Of a DNA stretch of 64,000 bases, positions 1 to 9,450 are shown piece after piece. The position numbers and the translations under genes are program-made. The notes beneath the pieces were generated by a model, which was given only the letters and a program-made list of their open reading frames with translations, had not been told where the DNA came from and did not search any database. The DNA lies in NCBI RefSeq assembly GCF_003416895.1, contig NZ_QVIO01000003.1, positions 434,001 through 498,000 on the forward strand, given 5' to 3'. This stretch comes from Duganella sp. BJB476 (GTDB lineage Bacteria > Pseudomonadota > Gammaproteobacteria > Burkholderiales > Burkholderiaceae_D). Numbering within the stretch: position 1 is the stretch's first letter; each line of letters starts with the position of its first letter.

Positions 1-138
1 GTGGGCGGCATCATGCGCGGCGCCGATGCCAAGGTCAAAATGGAGTGCGGCGCGCAGCTGGTGCAGCTGTACAGTGGACTGATCTACGCGGGTCCGGCGC
101 TGGTGCGCGATTGCGCGGACGCCGTACGCGGCAAATAA
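1..138 (+). CDS. pyrD: Dihydroorotate dehydrogenase (quinone), C-terminal end only
   Basis: Only the last 45 codons lie in the window; the gene begins upstream of position 1. The visible tail reads [20 protein letters not shown] and continues [16 protein letters not shown]. This matches the C-terminal FMN-phosphate-binding part of class 2 dihydroorotate dehydrogenases (GVGGI...GA.LVQ.YSG...GP.L), which oxidise dihydroorotate to orotate with quinone at the inner membrane in pyrimidine synthesis. The stop codon is followed 9 bases later by the aldo/keto reductase start, so the two are probably co-transcribed. The assignment is made on the tail alone. Confidence 0.85.
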   Translation: MGGIMRGADAKVKMECGAQLVQLYSGLIYAGPALVRDCADAVRGK

Positions 139-147
139 GGAGGCGGC

Positions 148-1194
148 ATGCAGCAGACACAACTTGGCACGAGCGACCTGAGCGTCAGCAAGATCTGCCT
201 GGGCACGATGACCTTCGGCGAGCAGAACACCGAAGCCGACGCGCACAGCCAGCTGGACTATGCGCTGGAGCGCGGCGTCAACTTCATCGACACGGCGGAA
301 ATGTATCCGGTGATGCCGCGCGCGGAAACGCAGGGTTCGACCGAGCGCTACATCGGCAGCTGGCTGAAGAAGAGCGGCGCGCGCAGCAAGGTGGTGCTGG
401 CCACCAAGGCCGCCGGTCCCAGCCCGCACATCACCTGGGTGCGCGAAGGCAAGCAGAACTTCGACGCCGCCAATCTGCGCGCGGCGGTCGAGACCAGCTT
501 GCAGCGGCTGCAAACCGACCATATCGATTTATACCAATTGCACTGGCCCAGCCGCAACGTGCCGGTGTTCGGCTCCAACGCCTTCAATCCCAAGCTGGAG
601 CGCGAGTGCGTGGCGATCGAGGAAACGCTGGCCGCGCTGGGCGCGCTGATCAAGGAAGGCAAGATCGGCGCGATCGGCGTCTCCAATGAATCGTGCTGGG
701 GCGTGAACGAGTTCATCAAGCAGTCCGAGATGCAGGGCCTGCCGCGCATCGCCACCATCCAGAACCTGTACAACCTGACCGCGCGCCATTTCGAGACCAG
801 CCTGCTGGACGAGACCTGCTTCCGCGAGAACGTCAGCCTGCTGGGCTACAGCCCGCTGGCCTTCGGGCAGCTGACGGCCAAGTACCACGACGACCCGAAA
901 GCCAAGGGCCGCCTGACCATGTTCCCGGTGACCTGGAGCCCGCGCTACCTGCGTCCGACGGTGGTGTCGGCCGTGGCGCAATACGCCGAGCTGGCGCGCG
1001 CCAACGGCATCACGCCGACCCAGCTGGCGCTGGCGTGGTGCTACTCGCGCTGGTTCGTCGCCTCGACCATCATCGGCGCCACCAATCTGTCGCAGCTGAA
1101 GGAAAACATCGACGCCTACGGCCTGCAACTGCCGGACGAAGTACTGGCGCAAGTGGACGCCATCCACGCCGCGATTCCCAATCCCGGCCAATAA
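148..1194 (+). CDS. Aldo/keto reductase, Tas/YghZ-like
   Basis: A 348-residue NADPH-dependent aldo/keto reductase with a single TIM-barrel domain. The opening LGTMTFGEQNTEADAHSQLD and the segment FIDTAEMYP are typical of the Tas branch. The catalytic tetrad is visible as Asp48, Tyr53, Lys87 (ATKAAG) and His132 (LHWPSRN). The C-terminal nucleotide-binding segment is STIIGATNLSQLKENI. A strong Shine-Dalgarno, AAGGAGG, lies 6 bases before the ATG. It follows pyrD by 9 bases and is followed 6 bases after its stop by a long palindromic repeat that may end the transcript. The substrate cannot be read from the sequence. Confidence 0.93.
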   Translation: MQQTQLGTSDLSVSKICLGTMTFGEQNTEADAHSQLDYALERGVNFIDTAEMYPVMPRAETQGSTERYIGSWLKKSGARSKVVLATKAAGPSPHITWVREGKQNFDAANLRAAVETSLQRLQTDHIDLYQLHWPSRNVPVFGSNAFNPKLERECVAIEETLAALGALIKEGKIGAIGVSNESCWGVNEFIKQSEMQGLPRIATIQNLYNLTARHFETSLLDETCFRENVSLLGYSPLAFGQLTAKYHDDPKAKGRLTMFPVTWSPRYLRPTVVSAVAQYAELARANGITPTQLALAWCYSRWFVASTIIGATNLSQLKENIDAYGLQLPDEVLAQVDAIHAAIPNPGQ

Positions 1195-1200
1195 ACCCCT

Positions 1201-1287
1201 GGGGGTCAAGTCTGACATTCGGACACGAGCTGTGCCGTAATATCGCATTACGGCACAGCTCGTGTTCGAATGTCAGACTTGCCCCCC
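1201..1287. repeat. Long palindromic repeat, copy 1
   Basis: An 87-base near-perfect palindrome: 41-base arms around a 5-base loop, with two arm mismatches. The outer arm begins GGGGGTCAAGTCTGACATTC. A second copy at 55370-55455 has the same outer 27 bases but a different inner arm. It starts 6 bases after the aldo/keto reductase stop, so it may serve as a transcription terminator, although no T-run follows. It resembles REP/MITE-type intergenic palindromes mobilised by RAYT-type transposases; no such transposase is in the window. Confidence 0.85.
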
Positions 1288-1446
1288 CGGCGCTTTTAAA
1301 CAACACTCTTCCATCGCTCATGCGCAAAAAGCCCGGCGCGCCTGCACGTTATCCAAATCTTGAATATCATTAGACGTAACCATTCGTGTGCAACAACTTT
1401 GCGCACTGGTAAGCTTTCCTCATCACTAACGTAGAAAGACCGTCAC

Positions 1447-3816
1447 ATGAGCACACGCCGAATCGCCCGCCCCCTCCTGCTCAGCAGCCTGATCGCCACC
1501 GTCGTGATTCCCGCCTTCGCCCAGCAAGCCACCGCCGACGGTGAGTTGCAGTCCGTGGTCGTCACCGGCACCTATGCCAAGAACCGCCGCACCATCGATT
1601 CCGAATCGCCGGTCGATGTCATCGGCGCCAAGGAATTGCAGGCGAGCGGCTCGACCGAACTGGCCACCGTGCTGGGCCGCCTGCTGCCGTCGATGAACTT
1701 CCCGCGCCCGTCCGGCGCCGACGCCAGCGACGCCGTGCGCCCCGCGCAACTGCGCGGCCTGTCGCCGGACCAGACGCTGGTGCTGGTCAATGGCAAGCGC
1801 CGCCACACCACGGCGGTGGTCAACGTCAACGGCACCCAAGGGCGCGGCTCGGCGCCGGTCGACCTGAACGCGATTCCACTGGCGGCCATCGACCACATCG
1901 AGGTGCTGCGCGATGGCGCGGCGGCCCAGTACGGCTCGGACGCGATTGCCGGCGTGATCAACATCATCCTGAAAAAAGGCGCAACCGGCGGCGAGGCCGA
2001 AGTGGGCTTCGGCGAGTACCAGAAGCGCGACGGCAAGGCCATCACGGTGCGCGGCTCCACCGGCTTCAACCTCGGCGACCAGGGCTGGGTGCGGGTGGCG
2101 CTGGAAGCGGCCGACCGCGATCCGACCAACCGCGCCGGCCCCGACCTGCGCAATCCGGCCGAGCCGCGCTACGGCAAGGTCAACCAGCGCTTCGGCGATC
2201 CGGAAACCCGTCCGCGCACCGTGTTCGTCAACAGCCAGTACCGCATCAACGACGACATCGACTGGTACGCCTTCGCCAACTATGGCCAGCGCAACACCTC
2301 GGCCGCCGCCACCTGGCGCACCGCGCTGAACGGCACGGCCCAGCGCACGCCATTGTTCCCGGAAGGCTTCCTGCCGCTGGAGAACAGCGAATCGACCGAT
2401 ACCTCGCTGGTCACCGGCCTGCGCGGCGAAGCGGGCGGATGGCGTTGGGACGCCAGCCTGAACTACGGCAGCAATGAATTCCAGCTGGACCTGGACCACA
2501 CCGTCAACCAGACGCTGGGCGCGAACAGCCCGACCCACTTCTACGCAGGCAAGCTGAAGAACACGCAGCAGCTGTTCAACTTCGACGTCGCCAAGGAATA
2601 TCCGGTGGCGGCCTTCAGCGGCCCGCTGACGGTGGCGCTGGGCGTCGAGGCGCGGCACGAGAAATACGAAATCGGCGCCGGCGACGAAGCGTCCTACATC
2701 GGCACCGGCGCGCAGGGCTTCTCCGGCTTCCGTCCGGTCAACGCCGGCAGCAACAGCCGCCACAACGAATCGATCTACGCCAACCTGGAAGCGGAAATCA
2801 CCAAGCAGTTCTCCGCCTCGGGCGCGCTGCGCCATGAGCGCTACAGCGATTTCGGCAGCACCACCTCGGCCAAGGGTTCGGCGCGCTATGCGTTCACGCC
2901 GGACTTCTCGCTGCGCGGCACGGCCTCGTCCGGCTTCCGCGCGCCGTCGCTGGCGCAGCAGTTCTACACCATCACCACCACCAACTTCTCGGTGGTGAAC
3001 AATGTCAACACGCCAATCGAGACCGGCACCTTCGCGGTCGGCAGCGCCGCCGCCTCGGCGCTGGGCGCGACCCCGCTGAAGGCCGAGAAAGCCCGCAACT
3101 ACAGCCTCGGCGTGCAATGGTCGCCGACCCGCAACTGGAACACTTCGGTCGACGCCTACCGCATCGACATCGACGACCGCGTGGCGCTGTCGGCCAACAT
3201 GACCTTGTCGCCGGCGCTGCAGGCGGCGCTGGCCAAGCAAGGCATCCTGGTGGGCGCGGGCCGCTACTTCACCAACGCCATCGACACCCGCACCACCGGC
3301 GTCGACGTGGTCAGCACCTACCGCTGGGAGACCACGAGCGCGGGCCGCTACGACTTCACCGCGGCCTACAACCACAACAAGAACTCGCTGGAGCACGTGA
3401 ACGACAACCCGGCCATCCTGACCGCCAACGGCCTGACCTTGATCGACCGCCAGACCATCAACCGCCTGACCGTCGGTTCGCCGAAGGACAAGTTCAGCCT
3501 GGCGACCGACTGGTCGCTCGGCGCCTGGGGCGCGCGCGGCGTGGTGACGCGCTACGGCAGCTTCACCGTGCCGCAGAATAACGCCACGCTGGACCAGGTC
3601 TACGATCCGCAGTGGGTGCTGGATTTGTCGGGCAGCGTCAAGCTGAACAAGAACTGGCGCCTGAGCGCGGGCATCGACAACGTGACCAACCGCTATCCGG
3701 ACCAGGTCACTTCGGCGGGCAACCTCAACAACAACGGCATCAATCCGTACAGCGGCTTCGCGCCGAACGGTTTCAACGGCCGTTACTACTACGCCAAGGC
3801 GGGTTACAGCTGGTGA
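1447..3816 (+). CDS. TonB-dependent outer-membrane receptor
   Basis: A 789-residue TonB-dependent transporter. An N-terminal signal peptide (hydrophobic LLLSSLIATVVIPAFAQQ, cleavage near residue 26) is followed by a TonB-box-like VVVTGTY around residue 37. The plug domain spans roughly residues 45-175 (VLVNGKRR, then IEVLRDGAAAQYGSDAIAGV), and the rest is a 22-stranded barrel ending in YYYAKAGYSW with the terminal aromatic residue expected of barrel proteins. These receptors import siderophores, vitamins or oligosaccharides using TonB-ExbBD energy. The ligand cannot be deduced and no linked siderophore or sugar genes are seen. Its stop lies one base from the stop of the convergent chemotaxis receptor, with no visible terminator between. 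Confidence 0.93.
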   Translation: MSTRRIARPLLLSSLIATVVIPAFAQQATADGELQSVVVTGTYAKNRRTIDSESPVDVIGAKELQASGSTELATVLGRLLPSMNFPRPSGADASDAVRPAQLRGLSPDQTLVLVNGKRRHTTAVVNVNGTQGRGSAPVDLNAIPLAAIDHIEVLRDGAAAQYGSDAIAGVINIILKKGATGGEAEVGFGEYQKRDGKAITVRGSTGFNLGDQGWVRVALEAADRDPTNRAGPDLRNPAEPRYGKVNQRFGDPETRPRTVFVNSQYRINDDIDWYAFANYGQRNTSAAATWRTALNGTAQRTPLFPEGFLPLENSESTDTSLVTGLRGEAGGWRWDASLNYGSNEFQLDLDHTVNQTLGANSPTHFYAGKLKNTQQLFNFDVAKEYPVAAFSGPLTVALGVEARHEKYEIGAGDEASYIGTGAQGFSGFRPVNAGSNSRHNESIYANLEAEITKQFSASGALRHERYSDFGSTTSAKGSARYAFTPDFSLRGTASSGFRAPSLAQQFYTITTTNFSVVNNVNTPIETGTFAVGSAAASALGATPLKAEKARNYSLGVQWSPTRNWNTSVDAYRIDIDDRVALSANMTLSPALQAALAKQGILVGAGRYFTNAIDTRTTGVDVVSTYRWETTSAGRYDFTAAYNHNKNSLEHVNDNPAILTANGLTLIDRQTINRLTVGSPKDKFSLATDWSLGAWGARGVVTRYGSFTVPQNNATLDQVYDPQWVLDLSGSVKLNKNWRLSAGIDNVTNRYPDQVTSAGNLNNNGINPYSGFAPNGFNGRYYYAKAGYSW

Positions 3817-3817
3817 T

Positions 3818-5434
3818 CTAGGCCGGGACGGCCAACAAGGTCCGCTTGCGGGACGGCGTCGAATGCGACGGCTGCCCCGCCAGCTTGAACACGCTGACCG
3901 CCTGCGCCAGCAAGTCCGCCTGGTCGCGCATACTTTGCGCGGCCGCGGCGGCTTCTTCCACCAGCGCAGCGTTCTGCTGCGTCACATCGTCGATCGAGAC
4001 GATGGCCTGGTTGACCTGTTCTATCCCCGTGCTCTGCTCGCTGCTGGCGGCGCTGATTTCCGTCATGATGTCGGCCACCTGCTTGACCGCCTTGACGATG
4101 CCACCCATCGTCGCGCCGGCCTCATCGACCAGCAGCGATCCGGCATCCACCGTCTCCACCGAACGCGCGATCAATTCCTTGATCTCCTTGGCGGCGCTGG
4201 CCGAACGCTGGGCCAGCGTCCGCACCTCCGAAGCGACCACCGCGAAGCCACGCCCCTGCTCGCCGGCGCGCGCCGCTTCCACCGCCGCATTCAGGGCCAG
4301 GATATTGGTCTGGAAGGCGATGCCGTCGATCACGCTGATGATGTCGACAATCTTGCTCGAGCTTTCCTTGATCGCGCCCATCGTCGTCACCACCTGGCCG
4401 ACCACCTGCCCGCCCTTGGTGGCGAAGTCCGACGCCGCCACCACCAGCTTGGTGGCCTGGCGCGCGTTCTCGGCGTTCTGCGTCACGGTCGACGTCAATT
4501 CCTCCATCGACGATGCGGTCTCTTCCAGGCTGGACGCCTGCTGCTCGGTGCGGCTGGACAAATCCAGGTTGCCGCTGGCGATCTGATTGGAGGCGGTGGC
4601 GATGGTATCCGTGCCCGAGCGCACCTGGCCGACGGTGCGCGCCAGGCTGTCGTTCATGTCGATCAGCGCGCGCAGCAGCTGCCCGGTTTCATCGGTGGTG
4701 TCGCACTCCATCTGCATGGTGAGATCGCCGCCCGCCACCGCCTGCGCCATGCCGACGGCGCGGTTCAGCGGCTGCGTGATGCTGCGCGTGATCCAGTACA
4801 ACACCCACGAGGCCAGCGCGGTGGCGATCACCGTCAGCAAGATCATCATGTTGCGCGAACTGGAGTAGGATTGCTCGGCCACCGTGCTGGCTTCTTCGAT
4901 CGCCGCGTTCTGGAATTTGACCAGTTCGGTCAGCGTGTTCAGGTAGGCGGTTTGTTCCTTGCGCACCGTGCTCAGCAGATAGGCGACCGACTCTTCGCGC
5001 TTGCTGTCATCGGCCGACATCTTGAGGAAGGCGGTTTGCACCACCGTGTATTTGTCGCGCGCTTCCAGCACGGCTTGCAGCCTGGCCTTGCTCTGCGGAT
5101 CCTCATCGTCGGAGATCAGCACGCCGAGCTTGTCGAGGCGGGTGGCGTTGTCTGCCTTGCGCTGCTCCACCCGCGCCAGTTCCGCCTTGACGACCTCGGG
5201 GTCCTTGGACAGCATGGCGTTGCGCATCGCGCGGGCCACGTCGTTGAGACCGCCTATCGTTTCGTAGGCCAGTATGACCTTGGGTATCTTGTCTGCCTGC
5301 AGATCCTGGGTGTTGTTATTCAACTTGCCAAGATTGCCGATGCCGATGGCCGAAATGCCGATCATGAAGACCATCGACACGCCCAGTCCGGCGGCCAGCC
5401 GGACCCCTATCTTCCAGTTCCCGATACCCATCAT
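3818..5434 (-). CDS. Methyl-accepting chemotaxis protein (four-helix-bundle sensor)
   Basis: A 538-residue transmembrane chemoreceptor. TM1 lies at about residues 10-32 and TM2 at about 195-217, enclosing a roughly 160-residue periplasmic helical domain of the 4HB_MCP type (LNNNTQDLQADKIPKVILAY). A HAMP linker (SITQPLNRAVGMAQAVAGGD) follows, then the cytoplasmic signalling coiled coil with the conserved hairpin LNAAVEAARAGEQGRGFAVV. It would signal through CheW/CheA to the flagellar motor; no che genes are in the window, so it is a scattered receptor. The sequence after the hairpin contains the usual methylation-helix pattern. The ligand is unknown. Confidence 0.95.
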   Translation of the reverse strand: MMGIGNWKIGVRLAAGLGVSMVFMIGISAIGIGNLGKLNNNTQDLQADKIPKVILAYETIGGLNDVARAMRNAMLSKDPEVVKAELARVEQRKADNATRLDKLGVLISDDEDPQSKARLQAVLEARDKYTVVQTAFLKMSADDSKREESVAYLLSTVRKEQTAYLNTLTELVKFQNAAIEEASTVAEQSYSSSRNMMILLTVIATALASWVLYWITRSITQPLNRAVGMAQAVAGGDLTMQMECDTTDETGQLLRALIDMNDSLARTVGQVRSGTDTIATASNQIASGNLDLSSRTEQQASSLEETASSMEELTSTVTQNAENARQATKLVVAASDFATKGGQVVGQVVTTMGAIKESSSKIVDIISVIDGIAFQTNILALNAAVEAARAGEQGRGFAVVASEVRTLAQRSASAAKEIKELIARSVETVDAGSLLVDEAGATMGGIVKAVKQVADIMTEISAASSEQSTGIEQVNQAIVSIDDVTQQNAALVEEAAAAAQSMRDQADLLAQAVSVFKLAGQPSHSTPSRKRTLLAVPA

Positions 5435-5561
5435 GTGCTCCCCAGAGTAAGACCAACGGACTTAAATTCTTGGTTGCTGCAAGCTAGTTATGAGTTTGAG
5501 TATAGAGTCAATCAGCGGCGCCGGATGGAAAAAATTAGCTGACTGTTTGCTGCCCGCCACA

Positions 5562-6494
5562 TCAGCTCAGATCCCCGCCGTTCAAGGCCGCGTCGATATC
5601 GGCGCGGGTCAGGTCGGGGGCGAATTCCTGGATGAAGTGGTAGGCGTAGGAGCGCAGATAAGCGCCGCGCCGCACCGCCAGCCGCGTGGTGTTTTGCGCA
5701 AACAGGTGCGACGCTTCCACCGCGCGCATGCCCTTGTCGCGGCCGTGGTCGAAGGCCATCGAGGCGACGATGCCCACGCCCAGGCCCAGCGCCACGTACT
5801 GCTTGATGACGTCCGAATCCATCGCCGTCAACACGATGTCGGGCTTGACGCCGGCGCGTTCGAACGCCGCGTCGATATGGCCGCGGCCGGTGAAGCCGAC
5901 GTCATAGGTAATCAACGGGAACTCGGCCAGGTCCTCCAGCCGGATCGGCGAGCGCGCCAGCAGCGGATGGCCGTCCGGCACCACGATCAAATGGCTCCAG
6001 CGGTAGCAAGGGAAAGACACCAGGTCGGGGAACTGCGACAGCCCCTCGGTGGCGATGCCGATGTCGGTCTTGCCGGACAAGATCCATTCGGCGATGTGCT
6101 CGGGCGCGCTCTGCTGCAAGGCGATGCGCACGTCGGGATAGGCCGTACGGAAGCTCTGCACCACTTTGGGCAGCGCGTAGCGCGCCTGCGTGTGGGTGGC
6201 GGCCACGCTCAGGGTGCCGCTTTGCTGGCCGGTGTATTCCAGGCTGGCCTGCTGCAGGTTTTCCGCCTCGATCAGCAGGCGCTCGATGATCTTCAGGATG
6301 CCCTTGCCGGGTTCGGTCATGCCGGTCAGGCGCTTGCCGTTGCGCTCGAAAATCACCACGCCCAGCTCGTCCTCCAGCTCGCGGATCTGACGGCTGACGC
6401 CGGGTTGCGAGGTGAACAGCGCATTCGCCACTTCGGTCAGGTTGTAGCCACGACGGGCGGCTTCGCGGATGGACCGCAGTTGTTGGAAATTCAT
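5562..6494 (-). CDS. cysB: LysR-family regulator, CysB/Cbl type
   Basis: A 310-residue LysR-type regulator. The N-terminal helix-turn-helix spans about residues 2-60 ([36 protein letters not shown]), followed by an inducer-binding domain with the CysB-type segments [12 protein letters not shown] and [15 protein letters not shown]. CysB proteins activate sulfate uptake and cysteine synthesis genes, sensing N-acetylserine and sulfide or thiosulfate. Its ATG overlaps the cysA stop by 4 bases (ATGA), so regulator and transporter are translationally coupled. Cbl, the sulfonate-starvation paralogue, is the main alternative; placement in the sulfate operon favours CysB. Confidence 0.9.
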   Translation of the reverse strand: MNFQQLRSIREAARRGYNLTEVANALFTSQPGVSRQIRELEDELGVVIFERNGKRLTGMTEPGKGILKIIERLLIEAENLQQASLEYTGQQSGTLSVAATHTQARYALPKVVQSFRTAYPDVRIALQQSAPEHIAEWILSGKTDIGIATEGLSQFPDLVSFPCYRWSHLIVVPDGHPLLARSPIRLEDLAEFPLITYDVGFTGRGHIDAAFERAGVKPDIVLTAMDSDVIKQYVALGLGVGIVASMAFDHGRDKGMRAVEASHLFAQNTTRLAVRRGAYLRSYAYHFIQEFAPDLTRADIDAALNGGDLS

Positions 6495-7561
6495 AAGGAG
6501 ACTCCGCCATCAACAAATACACGCAGGCGCTTGGGACGCACTACCAGGGTTTCGCCTTCTTTCAATTGCAGTTGGCTATAACGTTCATTCGACATCACCG
6601 CTTCGATCAGCTCGGCGGTATCGCTGCGCTCCAGGTCCAGCTGGGCCAGCGGGCCGATCGCATGTGCGCGGCGCAGCTTGACCACGATGCCTTCCGCGCC
6701 CGGCGCGTAGCGGTCGATCTCCAGGTCGTGCGGGCGCACGTAGGCGGTGCCCTTGCCGTCGGCCGACGGCTGGCCCGGCACGGTGAAGGAAGCGTCGCCG
6801 CTGGCCAGGATGCCGTCCTGCACGCGGCCGTGGAACATGTTCACGTTGCCGAGGAAACCGTACACAAACGGCGAGGCCGGATGGTTGTAGACCTCGTCCG
6901 GCGCGCCGATCTGCTCGACGTTACCCTTGTTCATCAGCACCACCTGGTCGGCCACTTCCAGCGCCTCTTCCTGGTCGTGGGTGACGAAGATCGAGGTTAC
7001 GTGCAGGTCGTCGTGCAGGCGGCGCAACCAGCGGCGCAGTTCCTTGCGCACCTTGGCGTCGAGCGCGCCGAACGGCTCGTCCAGCAACAGCACGCGCGGC
7101 TCGACCGCCAGTGCGCGCGCCAACGCAATGCGCTGACGCTGACCGCCCGACAGCTGCGGCGGATAGCGGTCGGCCAGCCAGTCCAGCTGCACCAGCTCCA
7201 GCAGCTCCTTGACCTTGCGGCGGATCTGGTCTTCCGACGGCCGCTCGGCGCGCGGCTTGACGCGCAGGCCGAAGGCGACGTTCTCGAACACCGTCATGTG
7301 CTTGAACAGCGCGTAGTGCTGGAACACGAAGCCGACCTGGCGCTCGCGCACATGGCGATGCGAGGCGTCGTTAGCGTCCAGCAGCACCTGGCCCGAGTCC
7401 GGATGTTCGAGGCCGGCGATGATGCGCAGCAGCGTGGTCTTGCCGCAGCCGGAAGGCCCGAGCAGCGCGGTCAGTTCGCCCTGCGGAAAATCCAGCGACA
7501 CATTGTTGAGGGCGACGAAATCGCCGAAACGCTTGTTGATGTTTTTAACTTCGATGGTCAT
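6491..7561 (-). CDS. cysA: Sulfate/thiosulfate ABC transporter ATP-binding protein
   Basis: A 356-residue ATPase of the sulfate importer. Walker A is GPSGCGKTT (about residues 36-44), the signature is [19 protein letters not shown], and Walker B is [16 protein letters not shown] with the H-loop in [11 protein letters not shown]-terminal TOBE-like regulatory extension follows about residue 240 ([20 protein letters not shown]). It energises the CysT/CysW channel. It lies 4 bases after cysW and overlaps cysB by 4 bases, making one tightly packed minus-strand operon. Confidence 0.96.
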   Translation of the reverse strand: MTIEVKNINKRFGDFVALNNVSLDFPQGELTALLGPSGCGKTTLLRIIAGLEHPDSGQVLLDANDASHRHVRERQVGFVFQHYALFKHMTVFENVAFGLRVKPRAERPSEDQIRRKVKELLELVQLDWLADRYPPQLSGGQRQRIALARALAVEPRVLLLDEPFGALDAKVRKELRRWLRRLHDDLHVTSIFVTHDQEEALEVADQVVLMNKGNVEQIGAPDEVYNHPASPFVYGFLGNVNMFHGRVQDGILASGDASFTVPGQPSADGKGTAYVRPHDLEIDRYAPGAEGIVVKLRRAHAIGPLAQLDLERSDTAELIEAVMSNERYSQLQLKEGETLVVRPKRLRVFVDGGVSL

Positions 7562-7565
7562 GGCA

Positions 7566-8468
7566 TTACTCCGTTGTGCGCACGTCGTCGGCGATCGATT
7601 CGTTCAGGCGCCAGGCGATAAAGGATTTCAGGGCCAGCGTCACCAGCGCCAGCAGGGCCAGCAGCGAGGCCACGGCAAAGGCGGCGGCAAAGTTGTATTC
7701 GTTGTAGAGGATCTCGACCTGCAAGGGCACGGTATTGGTCTCGCCGCGAATGTGGCCGGACACCACCGACACCGCGCCGAACTCGCCCATCGCGCGGGCG
7801 TTACACAGGATCACGCCGTACAGCAGGCCCCACTTGATGTTGGGCAGCGTGACGCGGCGGAAGGTGTCCCAGCCGGACGCGCCCAGCACGATGGCGGCCT
7901 CCTCTTCCTCGTTGCCTTGCGCCTGCATCAGCGGGATCAGCTCGCGCGCGACAAACGGGAAGGTGACGAAGATGGTGGCCAGCACGATGCCCGGCACCGC
8001 GAACAGGATCTTGATGTCGTGCTCCTGCAACCACGGGCCGAACCAGCCCTGCGCACCGAACAGCAGCACGTAGATCAGGCCGGAGATCACCGGCGACACC
8101 GAGAACGGCAAGTCGATCAGGGTCAGCAGGATGCTCTTGCCTCGGAACTCGAACTTGGCGATGCACCACGACGCGGCCACGCCGAACACCAGGTTCAGCG
8201 GCACGGCGATGACCGCCGTGATCAAGGTCAGCTTGATGGCCGAGATCGCATCGTCCTCGATGATGGCGGCCACATAGGCTTGCCAGCCCTTGCGGAACGC
8301 TTCGACAAACACCGCCACCAGCGGCACGAACAGGAACAGCGTGAGGAAGGTCAGCGCAACGGCGATCAGCGCGATGCGCACCCAGCGCGGCTCCAGCGTT
8401 TGCGGGGCCGACGGCAGCTCGCCGCGACGTGCGGGTGTAGTTGGAATAGTTGTAGAAGCAGCGGTCAT
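7566..8468 (-). CDS. cysW: Sulfate ABC transporter permease CysW
   Basis: A 300-residue inner-membrane permease with about six transmembrane helices. The ABC-permease EAA loop toward the C terminus reads [20 protein letters not shown], followed by [20 protein letters not shown], the segment typical of CysW. It pairs with CysT to form the sulfate channel. Its ATG overlaps the cysT stop by one base (TAATG), implying coupled translation and equal stoichiometry. The N-terminal 35 residues are a poorly conserved, Pro/Thr-rich cytoplasmic tail. Confidence 0.95.
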   Translation of the reverse strand: MTAASTTIPTTPARRGELPSAPQTLEPRWVRIALIAVALTFLTLFLFVPLVAVFVEAFRKGWQAYVAAIIEDDAISAIKLTLITAVIAVPLNLVFGVAASWCIAKFEFRGKSILLTLIDLPFSVSPVISGLIYVLLFGAQGWFGPWLQEHDIKILFAVPGIVLATIFVTFPFVARELIPLMQAQGNEEEEAAIVLGASGWDTFRRVTLPNIKWGLLYGVILCNARAMGEFGAVSVVSGHIRGETNTVPLQVEILYNEYNFAAAFAVASLLALLALVTLALKSFIAWRLNESIADDVRTTE

Positions 8469-9340
8469 TATTTACCCGACTTTCCGCGAGCCCAGGCTTG
8501 CAACAGGTTGATGGTCAACAGCATGATGAAAGACACCACCAGCATCACCACCGCGATTGCGGTGGCGCCGGCGTAGTCGTACTGCTCCAGCTTGGTGATG
8601 ATGAACAGCGGCGTGATTTCCGACACCATCGGCATATTGCCGGCGATGAAAATCACCGAGCCGTACTCGCCGGTGGCGCGCGCGAAGGCCAGCGCGAAGC
8701 CGGTCATCAGCGACGGCAAGATGGTCGGGAACACCACGCGGGTAAAGGTTTGAAAGGCGTTGGCGCCCAGGCTGGCGGCGGCTTCTTCCAGTTCGCGCTC
8801 GGCGTCTTCCAGCACCGGTTGCACGGTGCGCACCACGAACGGCAGGCCGATGAAGGTCAGTGCCACCACCACGCCAACCGGCGTGAACGCCACCTTGAAA
8901 CCCAGCGTGCCTTCGAGGAAGCGGCCGAACCAGCCGTTGGCCGAATACAGCGCCGTCAAGGTGATGCCGGCCACGGCGGTCGGCAGCGCGAACGGCAGGT
9001 CGACCAGGGCGTCGATGATGCGCTTGCCGGGAAACTCGTAGCGCACCAGCACCCAGGCGACGATGCTGCCGAAGATGACGTTGACGAAGGCGCCCAGCAG
9101 CGAGGCGCCGAAGGTCAGCTTATAGGAGGCCATCACGCGCGCCGACGTCACCGCGTTCCAGAAGCCTTCCCAGCTGAGCGTGAAGGTCTTCAGGAATACG
9201 GCCGACAGCGGGATCAGGACGATCAGCGTCAGGTAGAAAATGGTGAATCCCAGCGACAACCGGAACCCCGGCATGACGCGGAAAGGCGCGCCCCGGACGG
9301 CGCTGGACGCCGTGGCGGGCGCAGCGAGAACTGCTGACAT
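8468..9340 (-). CDS. cysT: Sulfate ABC transporter permease CysT (CysU)
   Basis: A 290-residue permease when started at the ATG at 9340, which has AAGGGAG upstream; an in-frame start further upstream would add 18 non-conserved residues. It has about six transmembrane helices and an EAA loop, [20 protein letters not shown], followed by [16 protein letters not shown], diagnostic of CysT. It is the first gene of the cysTWA-cysB block. A 7-base inverted repeat (CCCTTAT...ATAAGGG) overlaps its ribosome-binding site. Confidence 0.95.
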   Translation of the reverse strand: MSAVLAAPATASSAVRGAPFRVMPGFRLSLGFTIFYLTLIVLIPLSAVFLKTFTLSWEGFWNAVTSARVMASYKLTFGASLLGAFVNVIFGSIVAWVLVRYEFPGKRIIDALVDLPFALPTAVAGITLTALYSANGWFGRFLEGTLGFKVAFTPVGVVVALTFIGLPFVVRTVQPVLEDAERELEEAAASLGANAFQTFTRVVFPTILPSLMTGFALAFARATGEYGSVIFIAGNMPMVSEITPLFIITKLEQYDYAGATAIAVVMLVVSFIMLLTINLLQAWARGKSGK

Positions 9341-9347
9341 GGATGCT

Positions 9348-9374
9348 CCCTTATTACAAATTCTTCTATAAGGG
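9348..9374 (-). promoter_or_regulatory. Inverted repeat over the cysT ribosome-binding site
   Basis: CCCTTAT and ATAAGGG face each other across 13 bases. On the minus strand the proximal arm contains the AAGGG of the cysT Shine-Dalgarno, 8 bases before the ATG. It could bind a regulator or, as RNA, form a weak hairpin hiding the ribosome-binding site. The arms are only 7 bases long, so chance is possible. The 110-base gap between TSUP permease and cysT is AT-rich and probably holds the cysT promoter. Confidence 0.4.
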
Positions 9375-9450
9375 CTGCATAATCTCATCTGCACTTCATA
9401 TTACAAACGAAGCATTTTTCATTTGGTTAGACGATAAAGCTATATGGTTT

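Noticed and set aside
1426..3396. A 656-codon open frame on the minus strand opposite the TonB receptor
   Set aside because: It is an antisense shadow of a high-GC gene: Arg/Ala/Gly/Val-rich, no domain, no ribosome-binding site, and the plus-strand frame has a complete TonB-receptor structure. Similar long antisense frames opposite the S9 peptidase, the desaturase and the efflux genes were rejected for the same reason.
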